In this document: positions 1-6,619 of the stretch, one piece after another
Numbering within the stretch: the stretch's first letter is position 1
How the letters are laid out: each line of letters opens with the position of its first letter
Assembly: GCA_031270525.1 (NCBI GenBank)
Contig: JAISXN010000024.1
Location: forward strand, 1 to 6,628
DNA: 6,628 nucleotides
Reading direction: 5' to 3'
Source of the DNA: Candidatus Symbiothrix sp.
GTDB taxonomy: Bacteria > Bacteroidota > Bacteroidia > Bacteroidales > Azobacteroidaceae
Program-made: the position numbers and the translations under genes
Notes under the pieces: generated by a model
Told to the model about the DNA's origin: nothing
Databases searched by the model: none
What the model saw: only the letters and a program-made list of their open reading frames with translations

Positions 1-2267
1 TCTTTCCCCGCGCTCAATATCAAAGTTGAAGGCATCGACTGCAAAGCTTCTTTCCGGTTCTCCGAAACGTCGTTCCATACGTCATAACTGATTAACATGA
101 AATTGTAATCAGTCAGCAAAGTTCCGGAAATATCTTTCTCTTTCAAAAGCGCGGAAGAAGCGACCGTTTTGAGGAATTGTCCGACAAGCTTCTCCATTTG
201 CCCGTAATCCGATGAACGGCAGACAATATTTACCGAACCGAGAGTCGACTGTAATAAAGTTCGGGCATACGGCAACAAAAACAAGTCCGCTTCCGAATCC
301 AAAACCAATATGATTTTACTTGCTTTCGCAAAGTCCCGGTTTACAAAAACGCCTACCGGACAATGACTTTGTTCGATAAATATTTTCGTTTTGTCCTTCA
401 ACAACTCAGCAGGTAAAAACCATTTTTCAGTTTGAAGAAAACGATGGTACACTGCGCCGCGATATTGATTGGCGGCAATGTCATTCGGAAGGTTACTCCA
501 AGTGATTCCGGCTCCAACCAACAGAAAATCAAATCCTTCAGCATTCACAATATCCGAAATGTCCTGACCGACATTGTCCGATATTTCATAACGCGGTTCA
601 ATCGAAATCTGTAATCTTTCGGCTTCTTTCAGAATCGGTTTGAAACTAACCATTTCAAAACTGTCTCTTTGCAAAGGATTTATTTCCGAACCAACCGTAA
701 AGTGCAAGGCGGTTATTTCCAATTTTTTCTCTATCCGGGAAAACATTTGACAGGCAACGTCAAGCATCACTTGCCCGCTGCCGGCACGACCGAAAGAAAG
801 TAAAACCCTGAATGAGGCTTCGGGATACGATTTCGTTCTTTGCACCGCCAGTTTTTCCCGAACATTGAAGATAGACCGGATGAACAAAATCAACGGTGTT
901 GTCATAACGGTAGTTACCAAGGTCATCAAAACCAGCATGACAAAAATAGGCGGTGACAAAATCTGCATTTTATAACCAATCGACAACACGACCAATTCCA
1001 TTAAACCGCGCGTATTCATCAAAGCGCCGACGTACAGACTGTTTTTCCAATTTTCGCCCGTAAGCCTCGCCGCTATGGTGGCGCCCCCGAATTTTCCTAC
1101 AACAGCAGCCAAAATAAATACTCCACAAAGCAACCACAAATCGGGCGTGTTCAAAAGCCCGATTTCTGTTTTCAGTCCCGTCGCAACGAAAAAGAGCGGC
1201 AAAAACAGCGAAAGGGAAACTGCTTCGACTTTTTCGGACATGATTTGTCTGAATTTGATGTCGGAAGGCATGATAACTCCCGCTATAAAAGCCCCGAACA
1301 AAGCATGTAATCCCAAAATTTCCGTCAGCAGGGAAGAAGTGATGAGAGCCATGAATATAAACGCAACTAACTTTTTATCAATGACTTCTTCATTGTGGTA
1401 CAACTGTCCGACCATTTGCATAAAAGGACGGGCAATGACAAACATGAAAAGCAGATAAAGCGCTGAAAATAAGATATTAAACATAGCGCTCAAAATACTT
1501 CCCGCCTGCGCTATCGAAATGACCATAGCCAAAAGACACCAAGCCGTAATATCCCCGTTGGCGGCGCTCGACAAGGTAATCGTTCCTAAATGGGTTTTGG
1601 TAAGCCCTTTTTCCTGAATAATCCGCGCCAGCACAGGAAAAGCCGTAATGCTCATTGCAATCCCGACAAACAAGGAAAACGACAGGAAAGGCGTCGTTTC
1701 ATACGCATATTTGTCATAGACAAAATAGGCGACCGCTACGCCCAGTAAGAATGGGAAAATAATACTCGTATGACTGATAAACGTTGTCTTTTTCAAGCTT
1801 TTAAGCACCTGGGAAAAATCCAGTTCCATGCCGATGGCAAACATGAAAAGAATTAATCCGAATTGGCTTAAAAGCTCAATATTTCCCAACGATTCGGGAG
1901 GAAAAAGAAAAGCGGAAGCACCCGGAAACCAATGTCCCAAAATGGAAGGTCCCAATACGATACCGGCCAGAATTTCACCGATAACCGTCGGTTGCCGAAG
2001 CATTTTGAAGATTTTGCCGAAAATCCTGCAACAAGTGAGAATAATCGCCATTTGCAGCAACAGAATCCCAAACGGACTGTGAAGCAACTCCAGCAATTGA
2101 TGTCCGAAGAAACGAAAACCCTCACCCAAATCGGAAGGAGCATCGTCGAAAGCAAGAATTTCCTGACTTTGACGACTTTCTCCGTGTTTAATAATAAAAT
2201 ACATCAACGCCCCGAAAACCACAATCATCGTCAGATAAAAGCAAATATTTCTTGTTCTTTTCAGCAT
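1..2267 (-). CDS. CPA2-family cation/proton antiporter with USP-like cytoplasmic tail, 3' end cut by window edge
   Basis: This inner-membrane monovalent cation/H+ exchanger (Na+ or K+ against protons) belongs to the KefB/CHX-like branch of CPA2. The minus-strand frame stays open for 755 codons from the ATG at 2267 to the window edge. A hydrophobic segment (about residues 8-26) is followed by a short soluble loop, then the exchanger domain from about 65 to 465. Family motifs seen are QPTVIGEILAGIVLGPS (92-108), FAIGMELD (143-150), ITAFPVLARI (207-216), HALFGAFIAGVIMP (321-334), PLFFVATGL (357-365) and NTRGLMELVVL (418-428). The tail from about 485 holds two alpha/beta halves resembling universal stress protein folds: one begins FRVLLSFGRAGSG (486-498) and contains FLLVGAG (581-587), the other begins KIILVLDSEAD (651-661). 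The usual membrane DD pair reads NGD (237-239). The stop codon lies outside the window; the remaining tail is probably short, as homologues are of about this size. The start fits the TAACTTTG box just upstream. Family is secure; the ion is not. Confidence 0.93.
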   Translation of the reverse strand, partial: MLKRTRNICFYLTMIVVFGALMYFIIKHGESRQSQEILAFDDAPSDLGEGFRFFGHQLLELLHSPFGILLLQMAIILTCCRIFGKIFKMLRQPTVIGEILAGIVLGPSILGHWFPGASAFLFPPESLGNIELLSQFGLILFMFAIGMELDFSQVLKSLKKTTFISHTSIIFPFLLGVAVAYFVYDKYAYETTPFLSFSLFVGIAMSITAFPVLARIIQEKGLTKTHLGTITLSSAANGDITAWCLLAMVISIAQAGSILSAMFNILFSALYLLFMFVIARPFMQMVGQLYHNEEVIDKKLVAFIFMALITSSLLTEILGLHALFGAFIAGVIMPSDIKFRQIMSEKVEAVSLSLFLPLFFVATGLKTEIGLLNTPDLWLLCGVFILAAVVGKFGGATIAARLTGENWKNSLYVGALMNTRGLMELVVLSIGYKMQILSPPIFVMLVLMTLVTTVMTTPLILFIRSIFNVREKLAVQRTKSYPEASFRVLLSFGRAGSGQVMLDVACQMFSRIEKKLEITALHFTVGSEINPLQRDSFEMVSFKPILKEAERLQISIEPRYEISDNVGQDISDIVNAEGFDFLLVGAGITWSNLPNDIAANQYRGAVYHRFLQTEKWFLPAELLKDKTKIFIEQSHCPVGVFVNRDFAKASKIILVLDSEADLFLLPYARTLLQSTLGSVNIVCRSSDYGQMEKLVGQFLKTVASSALLKEKDISGTLLTDYNFMLISYDVWNDVSENRKEALQSMPSTLILSAGK

Positions 2268-2284
2268 TTAGTCTGATTTTTCGA

Positions 2285-2315
2285 CAAAGTTACATGAAAT
2301 TTTTTATTATGCAAT
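2285..2315 (-). promoter_or_regulatory. Bacteroidota-type promoter for the antiporter gene
   Basis: Read on the minus strand, TAACTTTG (2292 down to 2285) matches the Bacteroidota -7 consensus TAnnTTTG exactly. ATTG (2315 down to 2312) lies 19 bases upstream, one mismatch from the TTTG -33 element and at the expected spacing. Transcription would start a few bases beyond 2285, leaving a leader of only about 10-15 bases before the ATG at 2267. No Shine-Dalgarno sequence is visible, as is usual in this phylum. Confidence 0.7.
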
Positions 2316-2377
2316 GGTCTCGCAGCGCTCCGGGGTGCACAATAATTATCAAAAAACACAGTTTAAATAAGAGTATT

Positions 2378-2387
2378 AAACCGGTTT
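2378..2387. repeat. 10-bp perfect palindrome AAACCGGTTT just before the porE-like start
   Basis: AAACCGGTTT is a perfect palindrome ending three bases before the ATG at 2391. It could be an operator, or a small structure over the initiation region, or chance. I see no exact TAnnTTTG box on the plus strand between 2268 and 2390, so the promoter of the downstream gene is not identified. Confidence 0.35.
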
Positions 2388-2390
2388 GGA

Positions 2391-4361
2391 ATGAACAGGC
2401 AATTTACCTTTTTCTTAGTAATTCTTGCATTTTTATCGCTGTTTTCCTGCAAGACGGCCAAGTTGAGCGACGCCGTAGCCAAAGAAGAAAGAGGAGAATA
2501 CTACGATGCAGCCCAGATATATCGTAAAGTTTATGCCAAAACTTCTTCCCAAAAGACGTATTTACGGGGAAGTATAGCCTTTCACATGGCCGAATGTTAC
2601 CGGAAAATCGAAAATACTCAAAAAGCCCTGTCCGGATATAACAATGCCATACGGTATGATTACGACGACAGTTCCAAAGTCTTTTATTCCGCTTTAATGC
2701 TCCATAAATTAGGACGTTATGCCGATGCAAAAGAACAATATACCGCATTCCTTGATAGTTTTCCGGATTCCCGCTTAGCCAAAAACGGAATCACCGGCTG
2801 CGATTCGGCTATGGAATGGAAGAAGAATCCGGCAAGGCACATCGTAAAGAAAATGGATAAAATCAGTTCCCGGTATGGAGAATTTTCACCTGTTCTTTCC
2901 GGAGATAAATACGACCGGCTTATTTTCACTTCTTCACGCAAAGACGCGGTGGGCGATTCAAAGAGCGCTATTACCGGCGCAAAAAACAATGATTTTTACG
3001 AAATCACCCAAGATGAAAAAGGACAATGGAAAAAACCGGAACATATTGAAAGCGCCTTGAATACCGAATATGACGAAGGCGTTTGTTCGCTTTCAACCGA
3101 CGGAGCGACAATGTATTATACCTATTGCGCCGAAGAAGAAGGAATTCCCAAAACGGCCGACATTTACAAATCGTCTCGTTCGGGTGCGCAATGGAATGCA
3201 GGAGAACGCGTCGCAATTTTCAAAGACACGATGTTGATGGCTGCGCATCCGGCTGTCGGCGTTGACGGTTATCTATATTTTGTTTCGGACGTAAAAGGCG
3301 GTTACGGCGGAAAAGATATCTGGCGGATTCCGCTTGGGGAAATAGGGAGCGCCGCTCCCGAAAATCTGGGTCCCGATATCAACACGCCGGGCGATGAAAT
3401 GTTTCCCTGTATGCGGGAAGATTCGGTACTTTATTTTTCGTCTAACGGACATCCGGGAATGGGCGGACTGGATATTTTCAAAGCGATCGGAAGAAAAGAC
3501 GACAGGTGGAAAGTCGAAAATATGAAGTCGCCCGTCAACAGTATGTCTGATGATTTTGGCGTCTGTTTCGAGGGAAACCAAGAAAAAGGTTATTTCAGCA
3601 GTAATCGCAACGATGCGAGGGGCGCCGACCATATCTATGCCTTTGAACTTCCGGGTATTCACCTGAAAGTCGAAGGCTGGGTGCTGGACAGGGACGAAGA
3701 ACTTATCGACGGCGCTACCGTACGTATGGTGGGAAAAGACGGAAGCGACCAACGCATTGCCGTCAAGAAAGACGGGACTTATACGGCCGATGTCGTATTG
3801 GGAATGGATTATGTGATGTTGGGCAGCGCTCCCGGATACCTGAATCAAAAGCAAACTTTGTCGGTTCCCAACGAAGAAAAAACCCAAACTTTCTATGTCG
3901 ATTTTTATTTGGCGTCTATTTCCAAACCGGTTTTGATAGAAAATATTTTTTATGATTTCGATAAAGCAACTTTGAGTCCCGAATCGAAAGATGCTTTGAT
4001 TCAACTTATTATCTTACTCGAAGACAATCCGAACGTAACCGTTGAACTGTCGGCGCATACCGACCGGAAAGGCACAGACGAGTATAACAATAACTTATCG
4101 TTGCGACGCGCCCAATCGGTAATTGATTATTTGATTGTGGGAGGTATCGAAAAGGAAAGACTGACGCCTGCCGGTTACGGGAAATCGGTTCCTAAAACTG
4201 TAACGAAGAATCTTGCAAGAAAATACGACTTCCTTCCCGAAGGACAGGTCTTGGACTCCGCTTTTATCGAAACGCTGACGCCTGACCAACAGGAAATTGC
4301 CGACCAAATCAATCGCCGAACGGAATTTAAGGTTTTGCGGACAAATTATCGGCTGTTTTAA
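2391..4361 (+). CDS. porE: PorE-like T9SS lipoprotein: TPR, five-bladed propeller, CRD and OmpA peptidoglycan-binding domain
   Basis: This 656-residue protein is likely a periplasmic lipoprotein that anchors the type IX secretion system to peptidoglycan, as described for Porphyromonas gingivalis PorE (PG1058). The lipoprotein signal peptide ends in LFSC with the lipidated Cys at 20. The next residues, KTAK, lack the acidic surface-export signal known in Bacteroidota, which suggests a periplasm-facing location. TPR-like helices span about 28-140. Five PD40/WD40-like blades are visible near 165-183, 229-246, 285-313, 336-365 and 387-420, three or more with the (L)YFSS/YFVSD-type core. A carboxypeptidase-regulatory-like beta domain covers about 424-492. 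The OmpA_C domain starts near 516 (IENIFYDFDKATL). It carries the NxxLSxxRAxxV motif at 566-577, with Asp558 and Arg573 in the positions that bind diaminopimelate. An insert of about 35 residues (604-639) separates GYGKSVP from NRRTEF. Domain order and length fit PorE well, but related OmpA lipoproteins outside T9SS share parts of it, so the symbol is less certain than the architecture. Confidence 0.85.
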   Translation: MNRQFTFFLVILAFLSLFSCKTAKLSDAVAKEERGEYYDAAQIYRKVYAKTSSQKTYLRGSIAFHMAECYRKIENTQKALSGYNNAIRYDYDDSSKVFYSALMLHKLGRYADAKEQYTAFLDSFPDSRLAKNGITGCDSAMEWKKNPARHIVKKMDKISSRYGEFSPVLSGDKYDRLIFTSSRKDAVGDSKSAITGAKNNDFYEITQDEKGQWKKPEHIESALNTEYDEGVCSLSTDGATMYYTYCAEEEGIPKTADIYKSSRSGAQWNAGERVAIFKDTMLMAAHPAVGVDGYLYFVSDVKGGYGGKDIWRIPLGEIGSAAPENLGPDINTPGDEMFPCMREDSVLYFSSNGHPGMGGLDIFKAIGRKDDRWKVENMKSPVNSMSDDFGVCFEGNQEKGYFSSNRNDARGADHIYAFELPGIHLKVEGWVLDRDEELIDGATVRMVGKDGSDQRIAVKKDGTYTADVVLGMDYVMLGSAPGYLNQKQTLSVPNEEKTQTFYVDFYLASISKPVLIENIFYDFDKATLSPESKDALIQLIILLEDNPNVTVELSAHTDRKGTDEYNNNLSLRRAQSVIDYLIVGGIEKERLTPAGYGKSVPKTVTKNLARKYDFLPEGQVLDSAFIETLTPDQQEIADQINRRTEFKVLRTNYRLF

Positions 4362-4410
4362 GGAACTCGTTTGACAGGACAAAAAATCGGTTTATGTAAT
4401 AAAAAATGAT

Positions 4411-4418
4411 TATATTTG
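4411..4418 (+). promoter_or_regulatory. -7 box TATATTTG of the manC promoter
   Basis: TATATTTG is an exact match to the Bacteroidota -7 consensus TAnnTTTG. It is followed by an A+T-rich leader of roughly 20-25 bases before the ATG at 4446. A good TTTG -33 element is not seen at the ideal distance; the nearest candidate is TTTA at 4391-4394, 16 bases upstream. This implies manC can be transcribed independently of the porE-like gene, although no convincing terminator lies between them. Confidence 0.65.
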
Positions 4419-4445
4419 TAACAAAATTATTCTAACTTAATAATT

Positions 4446-5522
4446 ATGAAAGACAACTATTGCGTAATTATGGGCGGCGGCATCGGTAGCCGTTTCTGGC
4501 CCTTCAGCCGTGAAAACAGACCCAAACAATTTTTGGATTTTTTCGGAACGGGGCGTTCCTTACTCCAACAAACTTTTGATCGTTTTGCACAAATCATTCC
4601 TGCAGAAAACATTTATATTGCGACTAACCGCAAATATGCCGGTCTGGTAAAACAGCAATTACCGGAAATATCCGATAATCAAATGCTTCTGGAGCCGACC
4701 CGCCGAAATACAGCGCCTTGCATCGCTTATGCCGCTTATCGGATTTGGTCGATAAATCCCAGTGCCAATATTGTGGTTACTCCTGCCGACCACCTTATTT
4801 TACAGGAACAAAACTTCCTCAAAAACATACAAAAAGGCTTGAATTTCGTCAGCAAATTTCCTTCCTTGCTCACCCTGGGCGTAAAACCCAACCGTCCCGA
4901 AACAGGTTACGGTTATATCCAAACCGAAGAAGGAGGAAATGATAATATCCAAAAAGTGAAGGCTTTCACCGAAAAACCCAATTACGAATTGGCAAAGGTG
5001 TTTTACAAAAGCGGCGAGTTTTTTTGGAATTCGGGGATATTTATCTGGAATGTCCAAACGATTTTGGATTCTTTCCATACGCACCTTCCTGATATAACCA
5101 CCCGTTTCGACCAAGGTTTGGATAAATTCAACACAAGCTCCGAAGCCGTATTTATCGAAGAGCAATATCCTATGTGCCGGAATATTTCCATTGACTACGG
5201 AATTATGGAAAAAGCCGATAATGTGTATATGTTGATGGCAGACTTCGGCTGGTCGGATTTGGGAACCTGGGGTTCGCTTTATGATTTGTCGGAAAAAGAC
5301 GAGCAATTGAACACGGCATTAAAAGGCAAAGCGTTTTTCATTGAAAGCGCCAATAATCTGATTACTTTGCCGGAAGATAAATTAGCTGTAATCCAAGGTC
5401 TTGATGATTATATCGTCGCTGAATCGGACGACATTCTCTTGATTTGTAAAAAATCGGACGAACAACGTATCAAACAGTTTGTTGCCGATGTGAATATGGA
5501 GTTTGGGGCGAAATACCTTTAA
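4446..5522 (+). CDS. manC: Mannose-1-phosphate guanylyltransferase (GDP-mannose pyrophosphorylase), short form
   Basis: This cytoplasmic enzyme makes GDP-mannose from GTP and mannose 1-phosphate, the donor for mannosyl, GDP-fucose and related sugars in capsule, O-antigen and glycoprotein synthesis. The 358-residue protein opens with the nucleotidyltransferase signature GGGIGSRFWPFSR...PKQF (10-29). Arg16 and Lys27 sit in the expected nucleotide-binding positions. Further family motifs are EPTRRNTAP (83-91), TPADH (112-116) with the probable metal-binding Asp115, GYGYI (154-158), FTEKP (174-178), WNSGIF (195-200), IDYGIMEK (249-256) and GWSDLGTWGSLYD (268-280). The length matches the short guanylyltransferase-only form. 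The phosphomannose isomerase domain of the roughly 470-residue bifunctional enzymes is absent, so mannose 6-phosphate isomerisation must be encoded elsewhere. The signature has Ser15 where many homologues have Thr, a conservative change. The start follows directly from the upstream TATATTTG box and A+T-rich leader. Confidence 0.95.
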   Translation: MKDNYCVIMGGGIGSRFWPFSRENRPKQFLDFFGTGRSLLQQTFDRFAQIIPAENIYIATNRKYAGLVKQQLPEISDNQMLLEPTRRNTAPCIAYAAYRIWSINPSANIVVTPADHLILQEQNFLKNIQKGLNFVSKFPSLLTLGVKPNRPETGYGYIQTEEGGNDNIQKVKAFTEKPNYELAKVFYKSGEFFWNSGIFIWNVQTILDSFHTHLPDITTRFDQGLDKFNTSSEAVFIEEQYPMCRNISIDYGIMEKADNVYMLMADFGWSDLGTWGSLYDLSEKDEQLNTALKGKAFFIESANNLITLPEDKLAVIQGLDDYIVAESDDILLICKKSDEQRIKQFVADVNMEFGAKYL

Positions 5523-5669
5523 TTTCATATATTTTTTCGCTGAATCGTGATACTTGAAGCTTTCAGGACAGCTCTTTTTAAAGAATCATCGGAAAAACAT
5601 CGGAGAATGTTAACAAACTTTTAACCTAAAAATAACATATCGTTCACCTTATTTCCAAAAATTTGTTTT

Positions 5670-5677
5670 TACCTTTG
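5670..5677 (+). promoter_or_regulatory. -7 box TACCTTTG upstream of the Rpn-family gene
   Basis: TACCTTTG matches the TAnnTTTG consensus exactly. No TTTG lies at the normal 19-21 base spacing upstream; a TTTG at 5662-5665 is too close to serve as the -33 element. Predicted transcription starts near 5681-5684, giving a leader of about 60 bases to the ATG at 5744, longer than the other leaders in this window. A three-codon reading frame (ATG at 5686, stop TAG at 5695-5697) lies at the start of this leader. Confidence 0.6.
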
Positions 5678-5698
5678 CAACCGAGATGATAAATTAGG

Positions 5699-5732
5699 TT
5701 GTTTCTTAAACAAATTTTGGTATTAACCAAAA
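5699..5732 (+). repeat. Two adjacent small hairpins in the leader of the Rpn-family gene
   Basis: Two perfect inverted repeats lie side by side. TTGTTT (5699-5704) pairs with AAACAA (5708-5713) around a 3-base loop. TTTTGGT (5715-5721) pairs with ACCAAAA (5726-5732) around the loop ATTA. The 11-base word AAACAAATTTT occurs at 5708-5718 and again at 5730-5740, 22 bases apart, the second copy ending three bases before the ATG. The stems are A+T-rich and individually weak; role unknown. Confidence 0.4.
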
Positions 5733-5743
5733 CAAATTTTTAT

Positions 5744-6619
5744 ATGAAAAAGGTAAATCCAAAACGAAAAAACCGGAGATTGGGAACATTCATGAATTTC
5801 CTGACGGATTTCGCGTTCAAGAAGATTTTCAAAAACAAAAAGTTGTTGACTGATTTTCTGAACGAAATTTTGGGAGAGAAGTGCAAAATGGTGGGCTTAG
5901 ACTATTTGGATATTGAACAATTAGGCAGGACGGAAGAAGACAGGAAAGCGGTTTACGATATTTATTGCAAAAATGAAGATGAGAAGTGTTTCATTATTGA
6001 AATGCAAGTTGCTTATCAGAAACATTATCTCGACAGGATGTTGTTCTATTCAACTTTCCCGATTCAGGATTATGCGATAAAAGGGAATTGGAATTATGAG
6101 CTAAAGCCGCTTTATTGTATTTCAATCGTGAATTTTGGGATATTCAAAGATAAAGATGAAGGTTTGAGTCATCTTGAAGTTATCAAGAGAGAAACGATGC
6201 GAAAAGCAACAGGTAAATTAAACTATATAACAATTGAGTTACCAAAGTTTAAGAAAACGCCGAGGCAGTTGGAAACAAGATTAGACTGTTGGATTTACTG
6301 CATCAAGCATTTGTGGAGATTAAAAAAACAACCGGCCGAATTGCATGATGAAATATTTGATGACTTATTTGAAACGGCAAGAATAAACAAATTAAAAGAA
6401 GAAGATATGGGACAGTATAAAAAAAGCATTACTGATTATAAAGACGTACAGATTTGTATGAGAGACACCATGGAATTGGGCATGGAGAAAGGAATGAGAA
6501 AAGGTCTCGAAAAAGGAATATTGAAAATTGTAAAAAACAGTTTGAAAGAAGGACTATCTATAGACATTCTTTCAAGAATAACCGAACTATCACCCGAACA
6601 AATCAAACAGATGCAGTAA
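5744..6619 (+). CDS. Rpn-family PD-(D/E)XK nuclease / putative transposase (PDDEXK_2)
   Basis: This 291-residue protein belongs to the Rpn/PDDEXK_2 family, often labelled 'transposase' but related to E. coli Rpn proteins, DNA endonucleases that promote recombination and, in some reports, act in phage defence. The N-terminal nuclease domain shows LTDFAFKKIF (20-29), FLNEILGE (38-45), YDIYC with probable catalytic Asp72, and IIEMQ with Glu86 and Gln88. The conserved QKHYLDRMLFY (92-102) follows, so the active site looks intact. The C-terminal part has Gly every fourth residue (246, 250, 254, 258), embedded in charged helix, then a short helical tail ending SPEQIKQMQ, typical of the family. I chose the ATG at 5744: the frame extends to a TTG at 5699, but those 15 codons lie in the hairpin leader and the family motifs begin after 5744. 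Sampled stretches are A+T-richer than the other genes. No terminal inverted repeats are seen, so mobility as an insertion sequence is not supported. Confidence 0.9.
   Translation: MKKVNPKRKNRRLGTFMNFLTDFAFKKIFKNKKLLTDFLNEILGEKCKMVGLDYLDIEQLGRTEEDRKAVYDIYCKNEDEKCFIIEMQVAYQKHYLDRMLFYSTFPIQDYAIKGNWNYELKPLYCISIVNFGIFKDKDEGLSHLEVIKRETMRKATGKLNYITIELPKFKKTPRQLETRLDCWIYCIKHLWRLKKQPAELHDEIFDDLFETARINKLKEEDMGQYKKSITDYKDVQICMRDTMELGMEKGMRKGLEKGILKIVKNSLKEGLSIDILSRITELSPEQIKQMQ

Noticed and set aside
432..614. 60-codon plus-strand open frame
   Set aside because: It is antisense to the antiporter tail, with no promoter or family signal.
1075..2276. Several plus-strand open frames of 84-127 codons
   Set aside because: All overlap the conserved membrane motifs of the minus-strand antiporter and have low-complexity, non-protein-like translations.
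3273..4004. 243-codon open frame on the minus strand opposite the porE-like gene
   Set aside because: It lies entirely antisense to a gene with clear domains, shows no recognisable family motif and has no promoter box; it is a shadow of codon bias.
4800..5306. 168-codon minus-strand open frame opposite manC
   Set aside because: It is antisense to conserved manC motifs and its translation resembles no family I recognise.
5508..5540. GCGAAA (5508-5513) paired with TTTCGC (5535-5540) across the manC stop
   Set aside because: The loop is about 21 bases, and the T-run lies inside rather than after the stem, so it is not a convincing terminator.
5553..5579. Possible terminator after manC: CTTGAA/TTCAGG stem with a T-run at 5575-5579
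   Set aside because: The stem is six pairs with one G-T wobble, and the T-run starts seven bases after the stem, so it is too weak to call.
5699..5743. 15-codon N-terminal extension of the Rpn-family protein from a TTG start
   Set aside because: The start is non-ATG, the segment coincides with the hairpin and repeat leader, and the family-like sequence begins after the ATG at 5744.
5744..6619. Rpn-family gene as a complete insertion sequence
   Set aside because: I find no flanking terminal inverted repeats or target-site duplication, and only nine bases are visible downstream.
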